Of a stretch of 64,000 bases of DNA, positions 12,259 through 23,350 are shown piece after piece. Positions within the stretch are counted from its first letter, which is position 1; the number at the start of each line of letters is the position of its first letter. The position numbers were made by a program, and so were the translations under genes. Source of the DNA: Panulirus ornatus (taxonomy: Eukaryota > Arthropoda > Malacostraca > Decapoda > Palinuridae); NCBI RefSeq assembly GCF_036320965.1, contig NC_092225.1, forward strand, positions 59,578,424 to 59,642,423, written 5' to 3'. Under the pieces are notes generated by a model. That model was not told where the DNA came from. It saw only the letters and a program-made list of their open reading frames with translations, and made no database searches.

Positions 12259-12346
12259 GGCATCAGAGCTGTAGTGGATTAGCATCGCTGATTATGATTC
12301 ATGCACGAGCACGCCCGGGTTCGAACCCTGGACGCGACAATCGGCC
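12259..12346 (+). mobile_element. tRNA-derived SINE head
   Basis: A box-A-like GTAGTGGATTAGCATCGC is followed about 50 bp later by a perfect box-B-like GGTTCGAACCC. The stretch on either side does not form a matching 7-bp acceptor stem (the 3' flank reads ACGCGAC with no complement upstream), so it is a tRNA-related SINE head or pseudogene and not a working tRNA. The downstream TCGGCCTACA resembles the body of SINE family 1. Confidence 0.6.
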
Positions 12347-13090
12347 TACATCATTTGTTAACAAGTTACGTTCATCAATTTGGGAAGCTTGTATTATTAA
12401 TAATCTTTCTGAAGAAATCGAACAAGCGAAAGTAGTGATGGCGCGAATAGTATGTGGCAACAGTGCCTGAGGCAGTGGCTAGTGGACCCAGCACACATGC
12501 ACCAAAGGTCACCCTCATTGTATACAAACATGCGCCACCAACCTTCGCAGTGCCGTCTGTTGCCTCTGGTACCATCTTTCGATGCCATCCTCTGGACCTT
12601 CCTTATGAGCTCTAAGTACATCTTCACTTGCGGTGGCTAAACTTGAGATTCTTTTTCTAGTTCCAGGACGTTCCAGGGGGAATACAAAAGAGTAATGGGT
12701 TACAGACGACTGGTTTCAGACAGCAACTGTTCCAGTATGGATGTGAACAAGCGAGAGAGATGTACCACAACATCACAGTTCATTGTCACCGAGGCTCGCC
12801 GGGAAACCGTATCTGATTTCGAACACTATGTTCATAAAAAGTAACTCTCGTTTCGAAACAAAGAAAAGAGAGACTGGTGCTCTATTTACTCCAAGGTATC
12901 GGTGAAGAGATAAAATGTACACAGTCTTTATCTATTTTCATGTCCATTAGTGTGAATGGAGACGCTGGTCCTGATGACTCAAGGTGTGAAGTGAAAAACT
13001 AAATCAACTTTTTATAAGTGTGGATGTCCTTGCTTCACATCAACACACTGGGCATGAGTCTGACGATATGTGCGACGAATGTGGAGGTTG
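12347..13090. other. Unassigned sequence
   Basis: No motif assigned. Confidence 0.4.
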
Positions 13091-13190
13091 TATGTACCTG
13101 AGACAACCCATTAACCTGGGAACGTATGTACCTGAGACAACCCATTAACCTGGGAACGTATGTACCTGATACAACCCATTAACCTGGGAA
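13091..13190. repeat. 34-bp tandem repeat, 3 copies
   Basis: Three nearly identical units containing TATGTACCTGAGACAACCC and ATTAACCTGGGAA. Confidence 0.95.
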
Positions 13191-14279
13191 TAGAGCGATG
13201 ATAATCCACCCGTCCATCCCAGCTATGGATGGCGCTTGAATGCAGTGATAAACACTCGCTAGGCAACACCAGGAACCTATACGAGAAGGAGGACGCGAAG
13301 GGATCTTACCCTGTGTACGGCAGTGTTCTGTGTCCTTCCTTCTTTGTTGTTCCTGTAAGACAATACCACAGTAGCCAGAGGAAGACTCAAGCCACAGGAA
13401 CAGATACATAAAGAACCCTGTTTCCAGACGATCAAAGTACCGTAAATGAGGATCTAAAACAAAGCCACTAGAGCGTACAAAACTACAAGCGTTTAAGAAA
13501 CAATGGCCATAATAACTGCCACTGTATGGAGAAGAAAGCCGGGCTCTACAGACGTTAAACAATGCGAGTTATGTACTAATTAACGTGGCTGCTTTAATAG
13601 AAACATAATCCTGTGCTGCCTTTAAGTGAATGTGGACTCTCGTTTTTTTCGGTCCGCTGGCACACGCTATGCAAGGTGGACATGGATGGACACCCAGCCA
13701 GAGCAAATGACTGGAATGAATTATTGTCCGTTGTTGACGAAACGAGAAGACAATGGTGATGGGAGAAAATATGCTCAAGACAGAGCGAATCCCCGTTTCT
13801 AACTCGCTGGTCTTGGTGACCTAACTCCGCTCCGCCTGGGCATTGGTCGTGTACAAAAACGACAGTCGGTCGTGCAGAGACACAACGACGGCGCATTTCA
13901 CACGACGACCCTCGTACTCACACTGTCAGCCATCGGGATGCTGATCAAGAGACCAGCACGAGGTCACTGTAGTGTCAGGAGGGCACTGCAGAGTCAGGAG
14001 GTTGCTGTAGTCTGTCTCGCCCCTGGGCAACACTCCTCCAGCTGCTGATCTTCCTCAGGTTCCAGATCTTCCACGCCCGCAGCCCCTGGGTACGTTCACC
14101 CGGCTCACTTAAAGGAAAACCCAGAGGGAAAATGGCCATACCACAAGGTTATTCAAAGACCTTGTCTTCACATACCAGGATTTTCTCCACTACTGTGACA
14201 CCTGGTCTCGTCTAAGCTAACATCTTAAGCAAATGGAATGATCATATCTTTTAGCTAAAAAAAATCTATATCATAATTT
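13191..14279. other. Unassigned 1.1-kb stretch
   Basis: Open frames at 13179-13562 and 13594-13896 (minus) have no domain I recognise. A short near-duplication (GAGGTCACTGTAGTGTCAGG / GAGGGCACTGCAGAGTCAGG) is visible near 13960-14000. Confidence 0.4.
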
Positions 14280-15044
14280 GGAAAGTGACTGCAAAACTGA
14301 TGGTGATGATGGCGAGTTTAATTTCCACTCGAGGATAATGACACTTACCAGCAACAACGGGAGCAGAAATGAGAGGGGTCACAGCATATACAACAGCATC
14401 CATGTTGCCTACAAGAACAGCAGGAGCAGATGTCCTAAACGCAACGATAAAAAAAAAGAAAGAACAGAGGCTCTAACACCTGTAGAAGGACGAACTGAAG
14501 GTGCTCTGGCAGAGGTCGTAAAACCAGTCACATTGTAATAGCAACGACATGAGATCTGATGATAATATCGACAAACATTTACAGAAGTTGCAGAATCGAA
14601 ACCACAGCAGAGGGAACAGTAGCAACAGTAGCGGAAGACTTATAGCTGCTAAAAAATGCATAAACAGAATCCTCCGCAGCAACAGACACAGCAAGAGAAA
14701 CTGTGGCAACAGTAGCAGAAAACTTATTAACAACAGGAAGAGCTTCATCACTAGCCCTATTAGCAGACGAAACAGCTGCAAGAGAAGAAACAGAAGCAAC
14801 AGTAGCCTGCAACAGCAGCAAAGAAACAGAGGCACCGGCGGCAACAGAAACTTTAATACCAACTAACAGAAAGAGCATCAGAAGCCATGGACACCTAAGT
14901 CTGTTACAGCAACAGATTTGACAGACACCCCTGAGTGAGGCAAATGCGGCAGTGACCAGCAGACACCAAACCTAATAGCAACGGCAGCAGCAGCAGCAAC
15001 AACAACAAGAACAACAGCAACAGCAGCAGCAGCAACAGTAGGAG
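14280..15044. repeat. Imperfect (CAA/CAG)n trinucleotide-rich region
   Basis: Dense AACAGCAGCAAC-type triplets, strongest at 14580-14880 and 14975-15040. Several frames on both strands stay open and give Leu-, Ser/Asn- or Ala-rich low-complexity translations (for example 14473-14862 minus). I see no initiation context or splice structure supporting a poly-Gln protein. Confidence 0.7.
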
Positions 15045-15280
15045 CGGTACAGGTTGCCTGCTGGAGGAACCACAGCAGCAGGAGCAGTAGGAGCAGTACA
15101 GGTAGCCTGCTGGAGGAACCACAGCAGCAGGAGCAGTAGGAGCAGTACAGGTTGCCCTGCTGGAGGAACCACAGCAGCAGGAGCAGTAGGAGCAGTACAG
15201 GTTGCCCTGCTGGAGGAACCACAGCAGCAGGAGCAGTAGGAGCAGTACAGGCAGCCCTGCTGGAGGAACTACAGGTGCCA
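15045..15280. repeat. 50-bp minisatellite, ~5 copies
   Basis: The unit contains GTACAGGTTGCCCTGCTGG and AGGAACCACAGCAGCAGGAG. Spacing is exactly 50 bp in the later copies and 49 bp in the earlier ones. It grew out of the neighbouring CAG-rich sequence. Confidence 0.9.
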
Positions 15281-15640
15281 CAATGTAAACATTTGTTCTT
15301 TCGAGTAATTTCCAACTTGTCACGATATCATCATCGGTAATTAAGTGAACGCCCGCTGTCACTGCAGGTATGGTCGCCCTCATGACTTCATGAACGTGGA
15401 GCTTCAACCATTTTGTTGTCGCTAATCTCCGTATTGCAGCACTTTTTTTTCCCTCCCGCCAGTGAAACAGTGGAGGGGAAAAAAACACTTTTACCTTTAA
15501 CTGTGAGACAGGTGACAAGACTTTCCCCTCCGTCCCTCCCTCTCACTTGTGCCAGCCAGCCAGCTAGCCAGCCATTTCCTGGAGCAATTCACAAGATATT
15601 CTCTTTCTTTTTTTTTCATCCAGGACCGTAAGATGAAAAT

Positions 15641-15641
<1 letters not shown>
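15281..15641. other. Unassigned sequence
   Basis: Contains a CCAGCCAGCTAGCCAGCC run and short A and T runs, nothing else recognised. Confidence 0.4.

Positions 15642-15679
<38 letters not shown>
15642..15679. repeat. (CA)n microsatellite
   Basis: About 19 CA units. Confidence 0.95.
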
Positions 15680-15681
<2 letters not shown>

Positions 15682-15810
15682 GGAAAAAAGATAATACTCG
15701 CCGTGCGAATTCCTTGGTTCAGTGATCATATTAATTGAACGCGTAAAAACGGAAGGGGGAGGTTCTGACCTGTTGTTTAAGCGACGGCCATCTCGACTCT
15801 CCCTACTCCC

Positions 15811-15930
15811 CTCCTCTCTCATGCCCAGGTCAACATGTCACCCCGTGTGAGTCTACAGTCGTTATCCTCCCTCCTCCCTCGTGCCCAGGTCAACATGTCA
15901 CCCCGTGTGAGTCTACAGTCGTTTTCCTCT
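15811..15930. repeat. 60-bp tandem duplication
   Basis: Two copies containing TGCCCAGGTCAACATGTCAC and GTGTGAGTCTACAGTCGTT are spaced exactly 60 bp and are nearly identical, so the duplication is recent. Confidence 0.95.
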
Positions 15931-16017
15931 CCTCAAACCTAACCTAACAGGAATCTCATGGCCTCGCTTGAGAAAGTCGGCCAGAGCTTTTATCTCCAGA
16001 TACATATGTCCTGTGAG

Positions 16018-16023
16018 TATATG

Positions 16024-16105
<82 letters not shown>

Positions 16106-16106
16106 T
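16018..16106. repeat. (TA)n microsatellite with poly-T edge
   Basis: A TA run with two GTATAT interruptions, then a T run and a short (CTC)n (16127-16142). The 16143-16431 stretch is unassigned. Confidence 0.95.
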
Positions 16107-16431
16107 TTTTTTTTTTTCCTTCACCTCCTCCTCCTCCTCCTCGCATTAATGACCAATCAACTTCGGTTCCCACTCACCCCTTTAGATGTTCCAGTCGCTC
16201 GCCAAAATTGAGATCTGTATATCTGATTTGGTAGAAAATGAGTTACGTCAGCGCGATATGTAGAGTACACGGGAGATGCCCTCTACAAACGTCCATTTAA
16301 GACTCTGTCACACGTTTCCGCTTCGCTGCGAGTGAACCACTTTCCGCATGACCTCTACATGGATTTCACGCCCCAGATCCACCAGCTGCAGTAGAGTGGC
16401 CAAGATCATGTTACAGAGAATGGTCTTATGT

Positions 16432-16980
16432 GGCGATGGTGGGTTGGTCTAGTGATGGTGGTAGTGGCTCCAGTGGTGGTAGTGGTAGTGGCTCTTGTGG
16501 AGATTGTGGTGTGGTAATGGTGGCTCTGGTGGTTGCGGTAATGGCTCTAGTGCTGAGGGTAGTGGTAGTGGTGGCGGCTTTAGCTGTGGTGGTAGGAGTG
16601 GCTATAGTGGTGATTGTGGTGGCTCTAGTGGTGATTGTGGTGGCTTTAGTGGTGATTGTGATGGCTCTAGAGGTGATTGTGGTGGCTTTAGTGGTGATTG
16701 TGGTGGCTCTAGTGGTGATTGTGGTGGCTCTAGTGGTGATTGTGGTGGCTTTAGTGGTGATTGTGGTGGCTCTAGTGGTGATTGTGGTGGCTCTAGTGGA
16801 GATGGCGGTTGATCTAGCGGGAATGGTGGTTGCTCTAGTGGTGGTGGTGATGGCGGTTGGTCTATTAGTAATGGCCGTTCTAGTGGTTATAAATTTGACT
16901 CTAATGCTAATGCTATGGCTCTGGTGATGACGATGGATCATGTGGTGATGCTGGTGGCGGCTCTGGTGGTAATGTTAATG
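16432..16980. repeat. 21-bp minisatellite (GGTGGCTCTAGTGGTGATTGT)
   Basis: The unit is 21 bp, best preserved at 16600-16800 and diverged at both ends. Open frames exist on both strands (105-171 codons). One plus frame reads as the 7-residue repeat GGSSGDC, others as Val/Ala- or Thr/Ile-rich. Openness follows from a unit length divisible by three that contains no stops. Confidence 0.85.
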
Positions 16981-17159
16981 GTTCGGGTACAACCAAGACT
17001 GTCGGATAGGGTTCCTGGTACACCTTCATTGAACCTGTGAACCTATTGTACCTTTGTCTTCTGTATGGAGGAGATAACATGAACCTCGTCTTTTATCTAC
17101 CGACTAAACTATCTGCCTGAAAGATACAGAATGAATAAATGAATAAATAAATCATCATA

Positions 17160-18392
17160 TTTAGGGTATGAGAGGGTTCGATAAAGATGCTCTGTGGAAG
17201 GTGTTGCAAATATATGGTGTGTGGTTTTCATGTAGAGCGTATGGTGTGTGTGCGAGTAGGAAGAGAGAAGGGTGAGTGGTACTTCCAGGTGAAGGTGGGA
17301 TTGCGGCAGAGGGGTGTGATGTCACCCGAGCTGTTGAATTTGTATTTTGGTGAGGCAGACAGGCAAGTGAATGTAGGGGTCTCAGAGTGAAGGTAGGTAT
17401 GCAGTCTGTTGGGTTGATGGCTTAAATATTAAGTCATTTCTTGTCTGTTTACGATAACCGCTTCTGGCTGATTTGAGGAAGAGACTGCAGAAGCTAGTGT
17501 CCGACTTTGAAATGGTGTGCGAAAGGAATGATTTGAGAGTAAATGTAAATAAATGCAAGGTTATAAAATGTGGCAGCGAAGAGAAGCAGGTTAGCTGGAG
17601 TGTAAGGTTGAGTGGAAAGAACTTGGAGGAAGAGGAGTCCTTTAGATATCTTGGAGTGGATATGGCAGCAAGGGAACCATGGGAGCTAAAGTTAGCCATA
17701 GGGTGGGAGAAGGAGGAAAAGGTCCTGGGTGCATCGGGGAGAGGGTGGAAAGAGAGGACTTGGTCTTTACGGGCAAAGATGGTTAGGTTTGACAGTACAA
17801 TATAGTCCCGTCGATGCTGTGCGGACGCGAGACGTGGGTTTCAGACGGCAAGTAAAGGAGGTGGATGTATTAGATATGAAATGTTTGAGGATATCTGTGG
17901 TGTGGGGAGGGTTGATCGAATAAGACATGACAAGAGAGAGGTGTGGTAGCCAGAGGAATATGTATGAGAGACATGAAGAAGGTGGGCTATAATGATCCAG
18001 ACATACGAGGAGGATCAGTGAGGAGATGATTAAGAGGGTGTGTATATGTCAGAAGTCGAGGGAACAAGGAAATAAAATCATAGTGAAGGACTAAGGATGA
18101 AGAGAAAGACACTTTGTAAAAGGTTCAAGACATGAACATGCAGGAGCGTGTAAGACGTGCCAAGGGATTGCGCGAACTGGATGTATGTAACATACAAAGG
18201 GACGACGTTCAGTCAGTGGGGTGAATCAGGGCATATGAAGCGGTCGGGAAAAACCACTCACAGGTCTGCGAGACCTGGTTGTAGATAGGGAGCTCTGATT
18301 TCGGAGCATTATACATGACGGCTAGAGAGTGAATGTAAGCGAATGAGGCCATTTCTCACCTGTTCCCGGCGCCTCCACACCAACATCTGAAA
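17160..18392 (+). mobile_element. LINE-A non-LTR retrotransposon, RT-to-3' end fragment (pseudogene)
   Basis: It enters within the RT palm: FDKDALWKVLQIYGVCG, then VRVGREKGEWYFQVKVGLRQ and GVMSPELLNLYF (domain 4). The catalytic FADD region (~17.43-17.47 kb) is mutated beyond recognition. Then a frame at 17473-17805 reads RLQKLVSDFEMVCERNDLRV, NVNKCKVIKCG, and ESFRYLGVDMAA. Later parts (VLDMKCLRISVVWGG) are frameshifted. The 3' UTR (18.2-18.39 kb) has the shared GCATTATACATGACGGCTAG block. It is 5'-truncated and dead. Its 3' end meets, tail to tail, the minus-strand SINE-like element that follows. Confidence 0.85.
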
Positions 18393-18404
18393 TGGAGAAT
18401 ACAT

Positions 18405-18657
18405 ATTCTTTCTTTTCTTTCAAACTATTCGCCATTTCCCGCATTAGCAAGGTAGCGTTAAGAACAGAGGACTGGGCCTCTGAGGGAATATCCTCACCTG
18501 GCCCCCTTCTCTGTTCCTTCTTTTGGAAAATTAGAAAAAAACAAAAAAAAAAAAAAAGAGGGGAGGATTTCCAGCCCCCCGCTCCCTCCCCTTTTAGTCG
18601 CCTTCTACAACACGCAGGGAATACGTGAGAAGTATTCTTTCTCCCCTATCCCCAGAG
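18405..18657 (-). mobile_element. SINE-like ~245-bp element, copy 1
   Basis: On the minus strand it starts near TGGGGATAGGGGAGAAAGAA, runs through a GGAGGGAGCGGGGGGCTGG block, and ends in TTAACGCTACCTTGCTAATG and an A/G-rich tail (18.40-18.42 kb). Two further copies lie at 34.2 and 61.7 kb in the same orientation. It has no coding capacity and no clear tRNA-like promoter that I can see. Its 3' terminal core matches that of LINE-A, which suggests mobilisation by that LINE. Confidence 0.8.
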
Positions 18658-19668
18658 AATACATATAAATGTATAAAATCATATCTTGCATATTCTCAAA
18701 CGCAAACCAAATCTCCGTTTGCCCACAAAGCCATAAATCAAGGACACAAGCTTGCATAAAAAGAAGAAAGTATGTCTCCATGAGACTTTTCAGTGCCGAG
18801 TATATTTCAAACTGATGATAAATACCAGATATTGAGAAGATACGAGTTGAATGTACTCATAGTCAAGTTGGCGTGGGGGGGGCATTGATCAGTGATCAGT
18901 ATGCCACAGGGGGAGGCGGCGACCAGGTATTGTGTTCTGATTCTCTGAGTTTCCCCCCACGGCAGCAGAGGCAGGAATGTGACTAGAGTAGAGGCCCTGC
19001 CTTGTGAGAGGCTGTTGATGATGTCTGCTGCAGGATATGACGTTGAAGACACGCTAAGGTTGTAGCGACGTCAATCTCTGGTATCATTTCTTACATATGA
19101 AAAGTTTTGTTTTTTCTATGGATGTATACCATATTCCCCAGAGTGACTGTACATATTTACATACTAATGGTAAAATGTTGCTATACTGATTTAATCCCTC
19201 TCATCTGGCACTGTGATATAGAATTGCTGTAATATTTTCAATCAGGTCAGTATCATTATCTCTTTCTTTCATCCACTGTACACTAACTTACACCTTCTGA
19301 ACCCATTCACATATATATTGTTCTTTCCACTCATGATCCAAGCTCTCAGACGTCATACTTCCTTCCTGCAGTTCCTCATTTTCTCCACAAAAGATAGGAA
19401 CTCACATCCTCTCACTTCTACCCCATATATTCCTCACTACCTAAGTTAAACACACCTCATCTTCCTTACAAACACCCCTCGTCTTCCTCACACCTATGGG
19501 CCTCACATCTCTCATCTATTCCATACATATTCCTCATCGCCAAATCCCATTAAAAAACAAAACAAAAAAACTCCCATATATGTACAGACTCAACTACGGA
19601 AACACTACCACAATACTCCCACAAACACGGTGTTGCTATGTCGTATGTGTGTTCATCTTGTTGGTGGC

Positions 19669-19670
<2 letters not shown>
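18658..19670. other. Unassigned 1-kb stretch
   Basis: AT-rich between 19.05 and 19.33 kb. At 19.33-19.51 kb a C/T-rich segment (TTCCTCACACC, ATATTCCTCACTACC) hints at a minus-strand LINE relic, too weak to call. Confidence 0.3.
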
Positions 19671-19741
<71 letters not shown>

Positions 19742-19765
19742 GGGTGTGTGGTGGTGGTGTGTGGT
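19671..19765. repeat. (GT)n microsatellite
   Basis: A GT run with a TTTG interruption, grading into GTGGTGGTG. Confidence 0.95.
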
Positions 19766-20005
19766 GGTAGAGCTGCATGTGTGGTCGTCGCTGGTGATGC
19801 TATCTGCCACCTCCTCTTCCTCTATAAAGCAAATGTGACAAGAATTACTGAGGCGTCTTTCTCACAGCAAAATATGTAATACCGAGATGCGTCTTATAGA
19901 TATGCAGTATGAATCTTGAAGATGTTTGGACATTTCTTCCAGGCATGTCAGGGGTCAGGAAGGCGTAAGGCTGCATACACAAGAACTTTAAAAAAGTAAA
20001 ACAAA

Positions 20006-20170
<165 letters not shown>

Positions 20171-20264
20171 ATTTGTCCTAAGGACCATTTCTTGGAAGGG
20201 TCGTGGCAATACTCAAAGACCCCCTTTTTCAGAAGCTCCTGCCGCAACATGGCTGCGCTACTTT

Positions 20265-20380
20265 CAGTAGCTTGAAAATGATGGATCTTCTCGGACTGAC
20301 TTCTTCGACGAGACTGTTCTCCCTTTTGCCAATGAACGATGATACAGCCTCGCAAAGGGTGATTTGAAATGCCACTTTAA
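20265..20380. repeat. Dispersed ~115-bp repeat, copy 1
   Basis: The blocks AAATGATGG, AGACTGT, CTTTTG, CAGCCTCG and AAAGGGTGATTTGAAATGCC match in order the segment at 63.87-63.98 kb in this window. The family is unknown. Confidence 0.5.
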
Positions 20381-20424
20381 TGGGCATAAAAGTTTCGGTA
20401 TAACCAAAGGCCAGCGGAGTCCAG

Positions 20425-20433
20425 TAACACACA

Positions 20434-20518
<85 letters not shown>
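20425..20518. repeat. Composite (CA)n-(TA)n microsatellite
   Basis: A CA run to 20472 is followed directly by a TA run to 20518. Confidence 0.95.
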
Positions 20519-20520
<2 letters not shown>

Positions 20521-21269
20521 ACGCATATACATTAATAAAATGGAACAGCAAGAAAAGAGATTCAAAAAAAGGAAAGAATAAGAAAGAATAATATTAAGAC
20601 GAGAAAACACTTCTAAATCAGATACGGACAAAGATTCATGGTTAGCGGACTCAGAAGAACATGTTTGACGAATCCCGACTAGAATGAGAAGTAAGGAGGA
20701 AGACGAGGCCCGCTCTGCCGATAAGAATAGCGGTGGGGGTGAGACTGTCCATTAAAGGCAGGTAAGGCATCCTCAAAACAACAAAAAACGTATCAACATC
20801 TTTTTCATGGATATTATGCAATGCAAAAATACCGTCTCAGTGGCCAGCATGAGCGATATATTCAACCCTTGACGCCTGCATATAGAGACTATACTCCCTT
20901 TCAGTGAGTCCTAATCCTCCCCTTCAGCGCCGGCAGGAGCACGACATCCCTGCCACGACAGCATGGCGGAGGCTGAAGGAGAGGGCCAGAGGTGGGGAGA
21001 TCTCTAAGATTGGTCCGGTGTTCGTCTTTCAGAGGAAGACAAAGAGAGCAGCGTCAGGAGTGATTTCTCAGACGCCCCGCAGAAAGGAAAACAAATTGGT
21101 GGCTTGGTTGGCCATGTCCCCCAGAGCAATAGGACTCCTGAGGAGCTGGTGAGACGAGAAGTACTGTGAGGTGCGTAGGACCTGTGGCGTGGGTCGAGGG
21201 CTCGGTGGTGTACGTGTGAAGACGTCGGGGTCGGGAGGGCAAACTAAATGAAGAGCATGTATGAACCTC
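20519..21269. other. Unassigned sequence
   Basis: An 82-codon open frame at 20904-21152 (plus) starts among repeat-free sequence but has no domain I recognise. Confidence 0.35.
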
Positions 21270-21868
21270 GTACATGTGGTAAGAGAGGTTGATCCCTGCT
21301 GGTGTGATGGTGTGAGGCTGGTTCTTGCAGTTGTGGCATGTGAGAGGTTCCTGTAGGTGGTGTGTGAGGCTGGTTCCTGTGAGTTTGGTGAGTGAGGTTG
21401 GATCCTATAGGTGTGGTGTGTGAGGTTGATCCCAACTGGTGTCATGGTGTGAGGCTTGTTCTTGCAGTTGTGGTGTGTGAAGCTGGTTCCTGAGGGCACG
21501 GTGTATGAGGCTGGTTCCTACAAGTGTGGTATGTGAGGTTGGCTTCAACAGGTGTTATTTGTGAAGCTGGCTCTTGCAGGTGTGGTGTGAGAGGCTGATT
21601 CCTGTAGGTGTGGCGTATGACGCTGGTTTCTGTAGGTGTTCTGTGTGTATGGTTTCTCTAGGTGTGGTGTGCGAGGCAGGTTCCTGCAGGTGTAATATGT
21701 GAGGTTTGTTCCTGCAGGTATGTTGTATGAATTTGGTTTCTGTAGGTGTGGTGTGTGAGGCTAGTTCCTGCAGGTGTGGTGTGCGAGGCAGGTTCCTGTA
21801 GGTGTGGTGTGTGAGGTTTCTTCCTGCAGGTGTGGTGCGTGAGGCTGGTTTCTGTAGGTGGTGTCTAG
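21270..21868. repeat. 28-bp minisatellite, ~21 copies
   Basis: The unit contains AGGTGTGGTGTGTGAGGC and TGGTTCCTGC. Adjacent good copies are spaced 28 bp. Minus-strand frames (143 and 111 codons) are repeat translations. A diverged relative lies at 23.1-23.35 kb. Confidence 0.85.
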
Positions 21869-21884
21869 AATTAAGAAAATTTTC

Positions 21885-22525
21885 ATCCATTATTGAGACT
21901 GCTTAGTATTTTGAAAAGGTTTTCAAATCTTCTCGGAGTGTAAGCTTTATCAGAGAGATATAGTTTTAGATCTTCAAGTGAGTAAAAAATGAATTCCTCA
22001 TCAGGTTCAATTTTTGAGTGACCGAATTAGTTTGGTTGATCTTTGAATTCGTTCTATTTTTTCTTCATCTTCGATCAGGATTGATGACCAGAGTTGAACA
22101 GCACAGTGAATGTTATGTCTTTTGCCTTTTCATCTTTAGCTGCGAAAATATCCATCCTGCTGGCTTTATTGTATGCAGCTACGAACAGTTTTCCATGTCA
22201 CAGGTCATTTCTGATAACCACTCAGACTCTTACTTACTCTATACCCAATAATGGTTTACCAACCATTTTTCTTTTGTCTTAATTGCATTCTTAATGTCAA
22301 GGTGGACTACCTAGCATTGGCCGACGTTGAAATCCATTCGCCATGTCTCTGACCATTTTACTCGTTTCTGTTAATTCCTTTGAATTTTCAGGTAGTCTTT
22401 CTGACCTTTATTTCCTTATATCGTGATGTCGGTAAACTTCGAAATTCTCTTGGAGAGTCCTGGCAGCAGGTTCGTTGCTGTAGATAATTAAAAGAGCGTG
22501 GGTCCCAGGACTGAGCCTAGTATTA
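21885..22525 (-). mobile_element. CR1/Jockey-type LINE remnant, RT palm to C-terminus
   Basis: On the minus strand the order is GSVLGPTLF (RT domain 4, ~22.50 kb), ATNLLPGLSKRISKF followed by TDI in place of the catalytic ADD, then KWSETWRMDFNVGQC, then a degenerate CDMENCS...TIKPAGWIF block. Near 22.0 kb, across frames, it has a CCSTLVINP / KIERIQ-like tail. Multiple stops are present. The catalytic box is broken (FTDI), so this copy is dead. Relatedness to the 5.1-6.7 kb remnant is at the level of the RT family only. Confidence 0.75.
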
Positions 22526-23094
22526 CGCCATTCCGTCATACGAAGGCAGTCGGAAGTCTTCATCAGCATGTCCTGTGTTCCTGCACTACTTTGTGTGTAA
22601 AGTCTCCTGGCGTAGTGCCTCCTCCTGTTTTTGTTCCTGCCTCAAAACCACGGACCAAGCGTCCAACTCAAGAATCTCCAAAGGTTAGCTTGGTTCTTCT
22701 CTGCACCTCATCACAAAACACTAAACCTGCTTTTCATTTTTTCCATTACTCTTCCTTATGCAAATAATCGCTAGTTTGAAAATGCACTGAATATGCACCC
22801 TCACCCCGCTTGAGTGAGTTAGCACACCAAGTACATCAATTCTCACTGTTGAGTGAGCTTACACACTGAGTACACCACTTTCTTGTAGCCTCCACCGTCA
22901 CCATTTCCTATTTTCTAAGGAACGTCCTAACTCTTACACACAAAGTCTAATGCTCTGGCTGTTATCTGATCAGACATTACCTTCATACACACCAAGTCTA
23001 TTGGCTTTCGATAGCCATCTATTTTCACTGATCTCTTACGGTAACCTGATGTGTTGATTACAGAAAAAATGCAGAGAACATATTTGCCTTTGTA
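22526..23094. other. Unassigned, with one ~53-bp near-duplication
   Basis: At 22.80-22.89 kb two diverged copies carry TTGAGTGAGTTAGCACACC and TTGAGTGAGCTTACACACT, each followed by an AGTACA(T/C)CA block. The rest is unassigned. Confidence 0.4.
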
Positions 23095-23350
23095 TTTGGT
23101 CCGTGTAAGTTTGGTGGGACGAAACAATCCCAGCAGGTATAGTTGGAGAGCCTTGTCCCAGCAGGTGTGGTGGGAGAATATGGTCTTTGCTGGTATGGTC
23201 GGATTGGTTGGTCTTCTGCACGTGTGATAGTGTAGTAGGAAAGGCTGGTCCTTGCAGGTGTGGTGGGAGAGGCTGAGCACTGCATGTGCGGTACAAGAGG
23301 AAGGGTCATGAAGGTGTGATGGGAGAAGCAGGTCCCTAAAGGTGTTGTGA
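23095..23350. repeat. 28-bp minisatellite, diverged relative of the 21.3-21.9 kb array
   Basis: Units of the form CAGGTGTGGTGGGAGAGGCT share the AGGTGTGGTG core and a ~28-bp spacing with the array 1.2 kb upstream. The stretch 23351-23512 is unassigned. Confidence 0.7.

Noticed and set aside
12259..12346. Functional tRNA gene
   Set aside because: Boxes A and B are present but the acceptor ends do not pair and no consistent anticodon stem can be drawn.
14280..15044. Possible poly-Gln or Leu-rich coding exon
   Set aside because: Imperfect CAA/CAG triplets are open in several frames on both strands, with no splice or start context and degeneration into a 50-bp minisatellite.
15936..15949. Telomere-like AACCTAACCTAAC motif
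   Set aside because: Only two to three units, not extended. Arthropod TTAGG arrays would be far longer.
16432..16980. Glycine/serine-rich structural (cuticle- or silk-like) repeat protein
   Set aside because: The GGSSGDC repeat is just one of several open frames of a 21-bp unit. The opposite strand is open as well, and no signal peptide or flanking exon is visible.
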